A DNA stretch of 64,000 bases, from contig NC_045429.1 in assembly GCF_902635505.1 (NCBI RefSeq), forward strand, positions 427,951,669-428,015,668, given 5' to 3'. The notes beneath the pieces are model-generated. The model worked only from the letters and a program-made list of their open reading frames with translations, was not told where the DNA came from and did no database searches. Of this stretch, positions 1 through 12,269 are shown in pieces (position 1 is the stretch's first letter; each line of letters opens with the position of its first letter). The translations under genes and the position numbers were made by a program. The DNA is from Sarcophilus harrisii. Taxonomy: Eukaryota; Chordata; Mammalia; Dasyuromorphia; Dasyuridae.

Positions 1-905
1 TTCAATTTGATATAATATAATGATTTTCAAATTTTTCTATTTTGTGATCAATAATGATCTCTAGTTCTTCTTTGGTCATAAATTCCTCCTTCTTCCACAG
101 GTCTGAGAGGTAAACTATCCTATGTTCTTCTAATTTGTTTATAATCTCATTCTTTATGCCTAGGTCATGATCCCATTTTAACCTTATCTTGGTGTACGGT
201 GTTAAGTGTGGGTCAATGCCTAGTTTCTGCCATACTAGTTTCCAGTTTTCCCAGCAGTTTTTGTCAAATAGTGGACTCTTATCCAAAGAAGCTGGGGTCT
301 TTGGGTTTGTCAAACACTAGATTGCTATAGTCATTGACTATTTTGTTCTGTGAACCTAATTTATTCCACTGATAAACTGCTCTATTTCTTAGCTAGTACA
401 AAATGGTTTTGATGACTGCTGCTTTATAATATAGTTTTAGGTCTGGGACAACTAGACCTCCTTCATTTGCTTTTTTTCTCTATTAATTCCTTTGAAATTC
501 TTGACCTTTTGTTTTTCCAGATGAGTTTTGTTATCATTTCAAGATCAGTAAAATAGTTTCTTGGGAGTTTGATTGGTATAGCACTAAATAAATAGATTAG
601 GTAATATTGTCATCTTTATTATATTCGCTCGACCTATCCAAGAGCACTTAATATTTTTCCAGCTGTTTAGATCTGAATTTATTTGTGTGGAAAATGTTTT
701 GTAGTTTTGCTTCTAATTCCTGACTCTCCGTTGGCAGATAGATTACCAAATATTTTATACAATCGATAGTTATTTTAAATAGAACTTCTCTTTGTATCTC
801 TTGCTGTTGGGTTTTGTTAGTGACGTATAAAAATGCTGATAATTTATGTGTATTTATTTTGTATCCTTCAACTTTAGCAAGGCTTTTTAACTTGGGTAGT
901 TGTGA
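1..905 (-). mobile_element. L1 ORF2 C-terminal region fragment (LINE)
   Basis: The reverse strand encodes pieces typical of L1 ORF2 after the RT domain, such as GGLVVPDLKLYYKAAVIKT and DKNCWENWK. It is broken by several frame changes and stops and continues off the left edge of the window. The best open piece is 103 aa at 2-313. Upstream pieces include LYRFNAIP-like homology around 560-600. Confidence 0.8.
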
Positions 906-2255
906 ATTTGTTTGTTTTATTTTAATTTAATAACTATTTCAACATAACTGCTTTTCTTTGTAATCCTATGTGTCTCATTTTATGTTTTTAAGACCATTAT
1001 TTTGAGAAGGGGTTAATAAGTCAAAGACTTTGACATAAAAATGGTCAAGAATCCTTAGATTAAATACTCCCTTTGGCTGCTTTGAGCTCTCCATGTAGAG
1101 TTTGTGATTCTATTTCAGAACTTTCTGTTTGAATGAGTGACTACTTTCACCAATGCAGATAGCAATCCCTCTATTCCTTAATTAAATGGTCTTGGGGAGT
1201 AACTCTGACTGAAAGATTCTATCACCTTGTGGTCAATTTTCCATTGCTGTGCCTCTTGGAATTTAACTGAGAATCCTGGGAAGACAGATCTGGTCCCCTG
1301 AATCTTTTTGATTGTAGGTTGAACTATCATTATCCTTCACATTACACTATCAGTTCTCATTGGTGAATCATCTCTGGTTCTTTTGGTATGGGAAGTTGTC
1401 ACATGTCCTCTCCAAGTTTCAGGTGATCTCAGACTTCTTGTTTCAGGGGTCCTTTGTATTCTTCATACTCTCAGATTTCAGTTTTTCATTTTGCCAAGGA
1501 TTGGCCATTCAAGCATATATTGCTTGAGGGTGGAAATCACTATATTTTGTCTTTGTAGCCCCAGCAAACAACAAGATGCCTTTCACAAAGATGTTTGTTG
1601 GATCCTGGACTTTTCATTGAAGTCTTTATAGCTTAATAAAAGCTATTAATAGCCTTCAAAATCTCAAGGTAACCTCCCTACCACAATGAGTCATTTTTAG
1701 CAAAGATCTTACACATCATTATAATAAAAGCTAATATTTATATAACACTTTAACTTTGCAAAACACTATATATGTGACATATAATAATTATATAAATCAT
1801 CATATATGTTAAACTATATAATTATTATATCACAAATAATATATAATATATAACATATATATAATATAATATAATATATATCACATAATCTCATTTGATT
1901 CTCTTGACAATACAATTTATTGATAGAGAAATTTTTTGATAGGCTGAGAGAGATCAAATGACTTGCCCAAGATAATATAGTTAACAAATAGCTGAGGTAA
2001 GATTACAATAAAGACTTCTTGACTCCACTTCCAGCCTGCCATATTGTGGGTACTATATATGTATTTGCACTGACAAGTTGTAATAGTATCATCATGGCAT
2101 CAGTGTGAGAAATGATTCAAGACAGAGTCCTTAGGGCTAACTGCTTTGTTTCAACAAGCATGGATTGAAAGGATTTTGGAATTCTACTATAATGGACATG
2201 TGTTATATAGTACTCTTTGTCAAGTAGGCTTTGATTTCTGAGTTCTTTTTTTTCC
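905..2255. other. Intergenic, no gene recognised
   Basis: AT-rich sequence with an imperfect TA-rich tract at about 1735-1890 and a short MIR-like end at about 1890-2040. No coding signal was recognised. Confidence 0.5.
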
Positions 2256-2258
2256 TTT

Positions 2259-2520
2259 GGGAGCAGCTAGGAGATATGGTAGATGGAGCACTCTGTCTGG
2301 AGTCAGGAAGACCTGAATTTCAAATCTATCCTGAGATACTTCCTAGCTATGTGTCCATGGGCAAGTCATTTTATCTCTGTCTGCCTCTGTTTCCTCAACT
2401 GTAAAATGAGAATCATAATAGCATCTACTTTCTATAGTTGTTGTGAGGACAAAATGAGAAATAATTGTAGCTAAGGGAATCTTGTCTAGAACATAGTAGG
2501 TACTTAATGAATGTTTCTTC
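2259..2520 (+). repeat. THER1/MIR-type CORE-SINE
   Basis: tRNA-like head (GAGCAGCTAGG, GGAGTCAGGAAGACC), core with GTAAAATGAGAATCATAATAG and GTTGTTGTGAGGACAAAATG, and an L2-like tail (GTAGGTACTTAATGAATG). Confidence 0.8.
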
Positions 2521-2604
2521 CCTTTCCTTTCTTTAAGTTTTAAATATCCTATAACAATAATCAAACCCTCCAAGGCAGGATATGTCATACTCACTTAATA
2601 TTTT

Positions 2605-2800
2605 ATGAATACAAAGTACTTTCACACGTTATCTCCTTACAACTTGATCTCAGGCCTATGATATATGCAGAGAAATTGTTGTTATAGCTATGTTATAGAT
2701 GAGCAAACTGAGACCAAGAGAAATGAAGTAGCCTGCAAGCTCAAAGTGAGTCACCGGTGTAATGTGGCAACCAAAAAGATTCAGATGAACCTGGGACATC
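2605..2800 (-). repeat. MIR-type SINE fragment
   Basis: Decayed reverse MIR: ACTTTCACACGTTATCTCC, GATGAGCAAACTGAGACC. Confidence 0.6.
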
Positions 2801-2814
2801 ATGAGTGGTCAGGG

Positions 2815-2995
2815 CTCATGAAAAGAGGCTTCATGTATAGAGTATTGGATTAGAAATTAGCAAGAAATCCTGCCCCAAGCACTTATTAGCAGGACAAGTA
2901 CTTACCTTCTCTTAGCCTCAGTTTACTCTATAAAATGAAGAAAAGGAATTGCTTTACATCAAAGGTCTCTTCTAGCTCAAAATCCTTGCTGCGTC
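2815..2995 (+). repeat. MIR-type SINE fragment
   Basis: Contains a decayed MIR core with CTTAGCCTCAGTTTACTC and a trailing TCTTCTAGCTCAAAATCC. Confidence 0.55.
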
Positions 2996-3186
2996 AAACA
3001 TGATGAAATGGAAAGGACATCTAATTTAGAAAGATTAGATGATTCTATTTTACTGCTAATTAGCAATGTGACTTCTTTATCTGAACCTCAGGTTTTATGC
3101 CAGTGAAACAAAGGAGTAGGTTTACATGTTCTCTGAACTCCTTCAAACCCTGGATTTATGACATGATCACAATTTATTCAATAATT

Positions 3187-3343
3187 CAGCAAGAGATACA
3201 AAGAGAAGTTCTATTTAAAATAACTATAGATTGTATAAAATATTTGGTAATCTATCTGCCAAGGGAGAGTCAGGAATTAGAAGCAAAACTACAAAACATT
3301 TTCCACACAAATAAATTCAGATCTAAACAATTGGAAAAATATC
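3187..3343 (+). mobile_element. Short internal L1 ORF2 fragment
   Basis: About 155 bp nearly identical to the reverse complement of 661-811 in the L1 at the left edge (about four differences by eye). It lacks an L1 3' end or poly-A tail. Confidence 0.75.
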
Positions 3344-3472
3344 TTAGAAGTACAGGGCTGAAGAGATCAGTGTGAGCTGAAGTGGGTTGGGAAGGCTTAA
3401 CAGTGGAGGGGAAATGCAACTGGGTTTCAAAGGCTAAGTAGGATTTGGATTAAAGATATATACTTGCTGAAG

Positions 3473-3598
3473 CAATTGGGGTTAAGTCACATGGGGTCAC
3501 ACAGCTAGGAAGTGTTAAGTATCTGAGGGCAAATTTGAACTCAGGTCCTCCTGACTTTAGGGCTGGTGGTCTGTCCACTGAGCCCCCTAGCTGCCCCC
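3473..3598 (-). repeat. WSINE1-like tRNA-derived SINE
   Basis: Reverse copy: GGGTCACACAGCTAGGAAG, ACTCAGGTCCTCCTGACTT, ending in CCCTAGCTGCCCC. Confidence 0.85.
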
Positions 3599-3869
3599 AT
3601 GAAGGAGATTTTTTTAGGGGGTGTTTATATACTCAAAACACAGAGGTAGGAAGGCAAAAAAATGTATTGAGGTGGGGGCCATGTAGAGGAGATATCTGTT
3701 TAAATGCAACATAATGTTTAAGCTGTTGCATATGTAGAGAGAAAGCTGGAAAGGATGGTGCCATATTTTGAGTACCTTCAAAGCTAGGTTAGGGGAATCA
3801 GAATTTTGGTTAAAAATATTGTAATTATAAAACAATTCCTTATAATTATTATAATAGTAATAATGCAAT

Positions 3870-4103
3870 AGGGGCTGGTAGGTGTTGTGGTGGACTGAAG
3901 TTAGGAAGTGGGATCTTTGTGAGTTTAAATCCAGCCTCAGACACTTACTAGTTGTGTGATCTTAGGCAAGTCATTTAATCTTGTTTGCCTCAGTTTCCTC
4001 ATCTATAAAAATGAGCTAGAAGAAAGAAATGGCAAAATATTCCAGGATCTCTGCCAAGAAAACCCCAAATGGGGTCATGGAGGGTCAAACATGACTGAAA
4101 AAA
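3870..4103 (+). repeat. MAR1 SINE
   Basis: tRNA-like head followed by GCCTCAGTTTCCTCATC, GCCAAGAAAACCCCAAATGG and GGGTCAAACATGACTG, the MAR1 3' region. Confidence 0.85.
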
Positions 4104-4199
4104 TTACTTTAAAACAATATTATAATATTAATATCATAAGATATATTATAAAGATTAATGTTATTCTAATAGTAACTATAAAATAATGGGATCATAAAT

Positions 4200-4375
4200 A
4201 AAGCGGAAAGGACCTCAGAACTCATCTCATCCAACCTTATCACTTTCCTGATGAGGAAATTGAAGACCAAAACAGGAAGTCACTTGCTTGAATCACAGAG
4301 GAAGTAAATAAGAAAATCAAGATATGAACTCATGGCCTCCGATGCTAAATCTAGTAATATTTCTATTGTACCATC
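4200..4375 (-). repeat. MIR-like SINE fragment
   Basis: Reverse copy with GATGAGGAAATTGAAGACC and AGTCACTTGCTTGAATCAC. The family is uncertain. Confidence 0.5.
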
Positions 4376-4414
4376 ATCTTACAGTAAAAATACCACCATG
4401 TGTTGTTCAAGTCA

Positions 4415-4560
4415 ACAATTTAAACATATATTAGGTATCAACTTTGGGCCAGACACAAGTGTGGTTGAGGATAGAAAAAAAAAAAGCTCTTAAGAAATTC
4501 ACAATCTACTTGAGTTGGAGGACATTCACTCTGTGCACAGGAAAGTGAATATAAATTACT
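4415..4560. repeat. Ancient interspersed repeat, unclassified
   Basis: Resembles a recurring unit of the type 'cacctactatgtgcc ... aaggagctcacaatct', also seen at 31600, 40640, 50370 and 59280. The family was not named. Confidence 0.4.
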
Positions 4561-4799
4561 GAAAAAATAATTCTAAACAGGAGAGAGCCACACCAAAGCA
4601 ATCACTGAAGCCATGGAAGTGATTTTAAAATGTCTTTATTCAGGAATAGCATATAGGGAGAGAAGGGAAGAGGATCAAGGATAACACTTTGGGAAAGATC
4701 ATAGAGGAAGGGAAAGGGAATTGGCTTTGATTTAGTATCCACCATGTTTACTATATGCCAACTATTGTGGAAAGGGAAGGTAATAGGTATTTATTTAGC

Positions 4800-5045
4800 A
4801 ATTGATTTATTTAGCCAGATACTTCACGAAACACTTTTTATGATTATTACCTCATTTGAGCCACACAACTCAGAAAGGGAGGTGCTTTTATTATTCTCAT
4901 TTTACTGATGAAGAAAGTATGGCAAAAATAGGTTAAGTGACTTTCCCAAGGTCACACAGCTAGGAAGTGTCTGGAGCTAAATTTGAATCCAGTTCTTCCT
5001 GACTCTAGGCACAGTAACCCTATCCACTGTGCCAACTAGCTTCCT
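4800..5045 (-). repeat. MIR-type SINE
   Basis: Reverse copy: GTGCTTTTATTATTCTCAT, AAGGTCACACAGCTAGG, TATCCACTGTGCCAACTAG. Confidence 0.75.
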
Positions 5046-5054
5046 ATAAAGAAC

Positions 5055-5240
5055 AGAAAAAACACTGATATCATGGCTAGAGCAGTGGGAAAGACTAGTT
5101 CAAATTCAGCTCCCCATACTAGCTAGGTGTGACACTGAATAAATCACTTCCCTTTCTTGGACCTCCATTTTCTCATTTCTGATATGAGGAGATTGAACTC
5201 AATGACCTCTCAAGTCCCTATGATACTATGATCTTATAAT
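5055..5240 (+). repeat. MIR-type SINE
   Basis: Forward copy with TTGGACCTCCATTTTCTC and ACCTCTCAAGTCCCTATG. Confidence 0.6.
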
Positions 5241-6327
5241 TCTGTCTATGAATCTATGTATGATACTATTAGAGAAACCTGTGGAAGAAGAAGGAAGAAG
5301 AAGAGAGATTAATGGGAGCCAGGGGAGTATGGAATCAAGGAAGGCAAGGATAGTCATCCGATATAGTTAGTCATGCACTACTTTCCTTCCCATTTGAAGG
5401 GGATATTTCAATAATTTGAAATAATTGAACAGTTAGTCTGAGAAATTCTATCTAGTCATTGGTAGAATAGCAGTTTCAGCTTAATTAACCTTAACAAGTC
5501 AAACAGGGCAACTGTCATTCATTGGAGGTGGTGAGTAAGGAAAAGATCATTTCTCCTCCCATCGATGACAATTCAATGGGTCAGGAAGGGATTGATGTTG
5601 ATAAACCTGAAAAATATTCTCATGCCGCAGGATGAGTGATGGAGCTAGTTTTAGAGAAGAGTGCTAAACATTGTCCCTTCTTTCATAAACAACATCTCAA
5701 TAGATGCAGAAGGATAACTACTGTCATATGTGACATATCAGCCTGTGATAAATATGGCAGATAACAAACACCAAAGCATTCTCTTACATCTCAGGAGCCT
5801 GGATGAAGTATGAATTCTATCTTCCATAATAATATTTCATCAGAAGCCAGTCACAAATGGTATTAGATCCACTTTCATGCCTTTTCAGTGATTCATTAGC
5901 CACTACCTTAGAAACCCTAGCCCTCCCTTTTCCCCTTCATCCCCAAATGGCTAATTCTCAACTCTGGGTAACCCTTATTCTGCTCCTGGGCTGCCCAAAG
6001 TCTCTGGAGACATTCACAAGATTGTCAGATTTGTCTTACTACAAACTTAGTCTACGTACTCAGCTAGTCCTCCCTTACTGCATGGCAATCATTGTGTTCT
6101 AATGTTATGGATTCTTTATTTTCCTCCCTCCTTATGGCATAGAAATGACACTGGATTTTCAAAGTCTATACCAGTGTACCTCAAATTCTTGTACATGCTA
6201 TGAACCTAGGAAGGCTTCACATAAGGTCCCAGAGTCATCTAAGAATCAGCCTTGTATAGTTTAGAAAGGCACACTGCCAGACTGGTCTCAGGATGCTAAG
6301 GTATTGTTTTTCTGTTTGTTTATTTTA
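5240..6327. other. Intergenic, no gene recognised
   Basis: Mixed unique-looking sequence with no open frame of recognisable family. The AT content is moderate and no SINE was identified. Confidence 0.45.
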
Positions 6328-6342
6328 GCAACAATTTCTTTT

Positions 6343-6540
6343 GGGGAGGGGGGAGTATTGTTAAGAAATCATTTTTTCCTTCTTTTTTTATTTTACCTTT
6401 TTATTTACAAGACATATGCATGGATAATTTTTTAGCATTGACCCTTATAAAATATTCTGTTCCAATTTTCCCCTTCTTCCCCACACCCCCTCCCCTAGAT
6501 GGCAGATGGTCCAATACATATTAAATATGTTAAAGTATAG
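6343..6540 (-). mobile_element. 5'-truncated L1 3' end with target-site duplication
   Basis: Reverse L1 tail (TTTTTATTTACAAGACATATG, CTCCCCTAGATGGCAGATGG). A perfect 15-bp duplication, GCAACAATTTCTTTT, flanks it at 6328-6342 and 6541-6555. About 35 bp of non-L1 sequence lies between the poly-T and the left duplication. Confidence 0.8.
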
Positions 6541-6559
6541 GCAACAATTTCTTTTCAGG

Positions 6560-7140
6560 GTTATGTGCTAAATCATAGAGGGATGGTATTGATTTGCCAA
6601 TACTGATATGAGAAAGATTCCTTTCTAGATTCCCACCCTCTCCTAGTGAATGTAATTACCCTTTGACTCACAAATTCTGGTCCCTTTGAATTCCAATAGA
6701 GGATCGGGACCTGTCCCAGCCCCACCCGGACCTGAGCCAACTTTGGGGCTACACCTAAAAGCCCTTCCATCTAAATCTCCCATTATAAAAGGGAGGCGCT
6801 GGGAACCCCTCTCTACAGAGATTCCAAGCATGCTAGCCATGTGAGGACCCTCTGTCCACTGGACTCTCTGTCCGGTGCTCTCCTTATCTCTATTTTCACC
6901 TATCTCCTTACTTCCAAACCCAATAATAAACCTCTTTTATCAATCTAGCTCTCGGGCCAATAAATACCGTTATTGGGGACCTGTGTAGCTACTAGACTTC
7001 ATTTACCACCGTAACCTTGTGCTGAATCCAGGGGGGTTGCAGGGGAGCTCTGTTTGACTCCCTGTACCCCAAACCTGTCACTAGACCTCAACTAAACCCT
7101 AATTTCATTTAGGTACCCCAAATCTAGACCTCAACAATAC
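6560..7140 (+). mobile_element. Probable solo LTR of an endogenous retrovirus
   Basis: A GC-richer block with a promoter-like TATAAAA (6784-6790) followed by AATAAA signals (6925-6930, 6959-6964) and an end resembling LTR termini (CTCAACA). No internal retroviral region adjoins it, so it reads as a fossil solo LTR. The family and exact ends are uncertain, and the 5' end may lie further left. Confidence 0.5.
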
Positions 7141-7462
7141 CAACAGAGCCATGGAATTTTAAAAATATATATTCTTTATGGCTCTGTTCCAAAACATTTC
7201 TTCTTTATGCTCACAAATTACCTTTACCCCTCTCATTTTCAATAATTTAATAGATATTTATTTTAAAACATATACTGTGCTATAGTACAAAAGGCAGTTC
7301 TAAGACAAAGATCAAAACATATACAAAATAAAAATGGGGGATACATAATATACTATGTGTCAAGTGAATCTAAAAAATACGAGTTGCAATTATGCTATCA
7401 AACAAGGAAAACAAAAATTCATAATATAATACTGTTGTAGCACAGTATATATATATATATAT

Positions 7463-7571
7463 CCCAGGGTCACACAGCTAGGATTTGTTAAGTGTGTGAG
7501 GCCAGATTTGAACTCAGGTCCTCCTGACTTCAAGAATAATGCTCTATCCACTGTACCACCTAGCTGCCCCC
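7463..7571 (-). repeat. WSINE1-like SINE
   Basis: Reverse copy: CCAGGGTCACACAGCTAGG, ACTCAGGTCCTCCTGACTTC, CACCTAGCTGCCCC. A short TA repeat (7447-7463) precedes it. Confidence 0.85.
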
Positions 7572-7574
7572 ATA

Positions 7575-8490
7575 GTATATTCTTTAAAATAAATGTACAC
7601 AATATAAATAGAGATTAAACAAGGAAATTACATTTTTCAGAAAGAAATGATAGACAACAAAAGAAGGAAGCAATGCATGCCCTCGTTGAACCCAAACTCC
7701 GTTGAAGGTGGGGGAGGCAATATGCATATAAGTAATTGAATATAATATTATTTCAAGAGGGAATGAGTACCAACAAAGGAGTGAGGTGGGAAAATAGGGA
7801 AAATTTTATGTAGAAGGTGGCACCTGAGCAAAACTTTAAAGAAAGTAAGGAATCTAACAGTTAGAATTGAAAAAAGGGATACCCACTAGGCCTAGAGTGA
7901 TTTCCTAGCAGAGGGATGAAGGAAGGATTTGGATTACTTCATATAAAGAACAGCTAATAGTTCAGGTTGATTAGAATGGAAAGTACAGGAAAGGGAATAA
8001 ATTGAAAGGTGGAAAAGTAGGTGAGAACCAGTCCATTAATTAGAAGAACTAAAAATTTATATTTTAGGAGCTTTAAATTTATGAGGGACACAAGTAGACG
8101 AATAAAGAAATAAGTAAGTATAAAGACCATGAATTTAAAAAAAAAAAGAGCTTATAATAGAAAAAGGAAAGGGATTAATGAAGAGAACAAGCAAATCAAT
8201 CCAATCATGTTTCAAGGAAAAGGCTTAAAAATTAGAATAGCCAAAAGAAATTTATGAGAGAAGTAGAGAAAAGGGGAAAATTTCAATTAACCAAGAGGAA
8301 AAAGAAGGGAAGAATTAGACAACTAAAAAGAAAGAAAGGAAAAGATACTTATAAATTAAATAAAGCCTTAAAACTAGGAAAAGAAATGAAAAAGAGAAGT
8401 GGTTTGAAGTCAAAGGTATAAGAGCCTCTGAAAATAGGGTTGAATTACGATTAATAAAGTAAAAATAACCATAGGGAGAAAGAACTGTCT
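7575..8490. other. Intergenic, purine-rich, no gene
   Basis: A-rich sequence with GGAAGGATTTGGATT-type motifs; possibly decayed repeat. No gene was recognised. Confidence 0.4.
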
Positions 8491-8499
8491 TGAGGGTGA

Positions 8500-9203
8500 G
8501 GAAAAGGAGAAGAAGAGGAAGCAAAATAAACTGCAAGCAAACAACAATAAAAAGAGTGAAAATGCTATGTTGTGAACTGCACTCAGTTCCCACAGTCTTC
8601 TCTCTGGGTGTAGATGGCTCTCTTATCACTGAACAATTGGAATTGGTTTCAATCATCTCATTGATGAAGAGAGCCACATCCATCAGAACTGATCATCATA
8701 TAATCTTGTTGCCATATATAATGATCTCCTGGTTCTACTCATTTTACTTAGCATCAGTTCATGTAAGTCTCTCTGGTCCTCTCTGAAATCATCCTGTTGG
8801 TCGTTTCTTACAAAACAATAATATTCCATAACATTCATATACCATAACTTATTCTGCTATTCTCTAATTGATGAGCAAACCTCAGTTTCCAGTTTCTTGT
8901 CACTACAAAAAGGGCTACCATAAACATTTTTGCACATGTGGGTCCCTTTCCCCCACTTTAAGACTTCTTTGGGATATAATCCCTGTAGAAATACTGCTGG
9001 GTCAAAGGGTATGCACAGTTTGGTAACTTTTTGAGCATAGTTCCAAGTTGCTCTCTAGAATGGTTGGATCCATTCACAGTTGTGTCCCAGTTTTTCCACA
9101 TCCCCTCCAACATTCATCATTAACTTTTCCTGTCATCTTAGTCAATCTGAGTCAATAGTGATTTAGAACATTTTTTCATATGACTAGAAATGGTTTCAAT
9201 TTA
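8500..9203 (-). mobile_element. 5'-truncated L1 3' region
   Basis: The reverse strand carries the marsupial L1 ORF2 C-terminus and start of the 3' UTR (GTGCATACCCTTTGACCCAG, ATGGAATATTATTGTTTTG). It abuts a forward L1 at 9204, head to head. Confidence 0.85.
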
Positions 9204-9560
9204 GAACTCACTATTTGAAAAAATTGCTGGGAAAACTGAAAAATAGTATGGCAGAAACTAGTCATTGACTAACACCTAACACCTAATACCAAGATAAGGT
9301 CAAAATGGATTCATGATTTTGACATAAAGAGTGATATTATAAGCAAATTATGAGAACAAGGGATAGTCTACCTACATCTCAAATCTGTGGAGAAAGAAGG
9401 AATTTATGGCCAAAGAAGAACTAGAGAATGTTATAATGGATATTTTTGATTATATTAAATTAAAAAGTTTGTACAAACAAAACTAATGCAGCCAAGATTT
9501 GAAGGAAAGCAGAAAACTGGGGAAACTTTTTTGCATCCAAAGATTCTGAAAAAGGCCTTA

Positions 9561-9604
<44 letters not shown>

Positions 9605-10670
9605 TCCTTTAAAGCTTGTCACAAAAAGACCCTTTCCTATCTTTCTAGTCCCCCTACATACTACTCTGCCTCACACAGTCTGACAGTCCAAACTAACTGT
9701 TTTTCATACAAAAACCATCTCTAGTCATATGAAAAAATACTTGAAATCACTATTGATGAGAGAAATACAAATTAAGACAACTCTGAGATACAACTACACA
9801 CCTCTCAGATTGGCTAAGATGATAGGAAAAGATAATGACGAATATTGGAGGGGATGTGCGAAAACTGAGACACTAAGTCATTGTTGGTGGAGTTGTGAAC
9901 TGATCCAATTCTTCTGGAAAGCAATTTATAACTATTCCCAAAGAGCTATCAAACTGTGCATTCCCTTTGATCCAGCAGTGTCTCTACTGGATTTGTATCC
10001 CAAAGAGATCATTAAAAAGGGGAAAAGACCCACATGTGCAAACATGTTTGTAGCAGCTCTTTTTGTAGTGGCAAGGAACTGGAAACTAAGACGATGCCCC
10101 TTAGCTGAGGAATGGCTGAATAAGTTAGGAAATATGAATATAATGTAATATTGTTTTATAAGAAAAGATCAGCAGGCTGATTTCAGAAAGATCTCGAGAG
10201 ACTTACATGGACTGATGGGAAATGAAGTGAATAGAACCAAAAGAACATTGTACATAGTAACAACACAATTATGTGATGATCAATTCTGATGTACTTGACT
10301 TTTTTCAGGAATGAAGTAATTCAGGCCAATTCCAATGGACTTTTGATGGAGAGCGCCTGCAATCAGAAAGAGGACTGTGGGGACTGAATGTGGATCACAA
10401 CATATTTTTTTTTGTTATTGTTTTCTTGGTTTTTCTTTCTCATTTTTTCATTTTTGATTTGATTTATCTTGTGTAGCACAATAAATGTGGAAATATGTTT
10501 AGAAGAATTGCACATGTTTGACCTATATTGGATTACTTGCTGTGTAGGGGAGGGGATGAGGGGAAGGGAGGGAGAAAAATTTGAAATACAAAGTTTTGAA
10601 AGGGTGAATGTTGAAAACTATCTTTGCATGTATTTTGAAAATAAAAAAGCTATTATTAAAAAATAAAGTG
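9204..10670 (+). mobile_element. L1 3' region (ORF2 C-terminus and 3' UTR)
   Basis: The longest open piece (9729-10148, 139 aa) has the L1 ORF2 C-terminal Cys motif region (GCAKTETLSHCWWSCELIQFFW-like; C, H and C spaced as in L1). It ends with the L1 tail TGAAAATAAAAAAGC. A TA microsatellite and about 120 bp of foreign sequence (9570-9725) interrupt it. Confidence 0.88.
9570..9602. repeat. (TA)n microsatellite
   Basis: About 16 uninterrupted TA units inside the L1 copy. Confidence 0.9.
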
Positions 10671-10959
10671 AGGCAGAGCTGTGAAAAAATAAAATAATTG
10701 TAGATGATATTTTAAAAAAGAAAAACAAATGGAATAAAAAAAAGGAAAAAATTGGTGATGAAGCTAGGCCTACAAAAGTTAAGGCACAATTTAAATGAGA
10801 CCAGTAAAGAATATATGTATTTCTCATCACCATAAGGAATTTTTCCACTTGATTATGTACTGGGGCACAGAGAGATTATAAATAAATGTTAAGACTCAAA
10901 TAGTAAACATACTTTGTAGATTATAACACCATAACAGTAATAATCAGTTCATGGAGTAC

Positions 10960-11700
10960 AAACAAACAAAAAAAAAACTACAAATCAAATGCAAACTTAA
11001 TCTCAAATGGGTTCAAGTAGAAAATTAATACTGAAATACTATATAATGGTTGAATCCAAGAACAACTAATAGAAACAATGAATAACTGTGAAAAACAATG
11101 ATAATAATGAAATAACATATCATTATTTCTGGATTGTAGCTAAAACTGTCCTCAGGGAAAACAACATTCCTAAAACCATATATTAACAAAATAGACAAGG
11201 AAAGGACTAAATATTGATTTAAAAATTAGAAATTCAACACTTAAAAATTAGAAAGTTAACAAACCCAAAATAAGCACCAAAGAGACAGATGTTGAAAATT
11301 AGAGGAGAATTATATAAATTAGAAACCAAAAAGAATTATGAGAAATAAACCAAAAGTTAGTTCTTTGAATGGACTAACAAAATCAGATCAAAAAATTGTA
11401 AATGAATAAGGTGATATCTCTCATATACACACAAATACTTAAACTAGAACTTTTTGTAGTCGCAAATAATTGTAAATAAATTAGATGGCCACCAATTGGG
11501 GAATGCTTAAACAAAGTGGTATATAAATATAATGAAATATTATTGTGATGTACGAAATGACTAATACAGAGAAATGTGAAATGATTTAAAGGGTCTTACG
11601 CCAAGTACAGTAACCAGAACCCAAAACAAAACAAAATAAAAAACACCAAAATGCTTAATCACTATAACGATGTGCATATAAAGAACATGTAAAGAGCTAT
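10960..11700 (+). mobile_element. Old L1-like fragments
   Basis: Strongly decayed. The clearest part is 11440-11600 (TTTTTGTAGTCGCAAATAA, TTGGGGAATGCTTAAAC), equivalent to the L1 ORF2 end. Confidence 0.5.
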
Positions 11701-11934
11701 ATAATCCAAAGTAAATGATGCAAAAATTTCAAAAAGCAAGCATAGTCTCAAAAAAGAGATATGAGAAGACCTTCCTTCTCCATTTTTAGGGGAAAAATAG
11801 AAAGACAAAGAAAAGAACAAATCAGCAAAATAATCAATGCATAAAAAAAGAATACAAGAAAATTTTGCCAATCTCTATTAATTGTAGTGACTTCTGTTGG
11901 TTATTTTCAGCTTATCCTGTGTGTCCATAATTTT

Positions 11935-12070
11935 TTCATGTTGTCTCCACTATTAGATTGTGACTTCCCCAATGTAAGAGAGATTCTTTTATCTTTTTTT
12001 GTATCCCCAGTATTTAACATAGGACCTGGCACATAGTATGGCACTTAATAATACTAATTGATTGACATAA
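11935..12070 (+). mobile_element. L2 3' end
   Basis: TAGATTGTGACTTCC, TTGTATCCCCAGTATTTAAC and CTGGCACATAGTATGGCAC are the L2 terminal motif series. Confidence 0.75.
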
Positions 12071-12269
12071 ATAATAGAACTCAAGAATCCAGTATTTGAT
12101 TTAGCCCCAAACTTAAATTACTTAGGAAGTAGCTCCCTATTTGATATGAATTAGTAGGAGAACTGGAGATCAGTTTGGCAGAGATTTGGCTTAGAACAAC
12201 ATCATAAGCATATTACACAATAAATTAAAATGCATATTCTGAATCTTAAATATTAAGTAAATATTTAAA

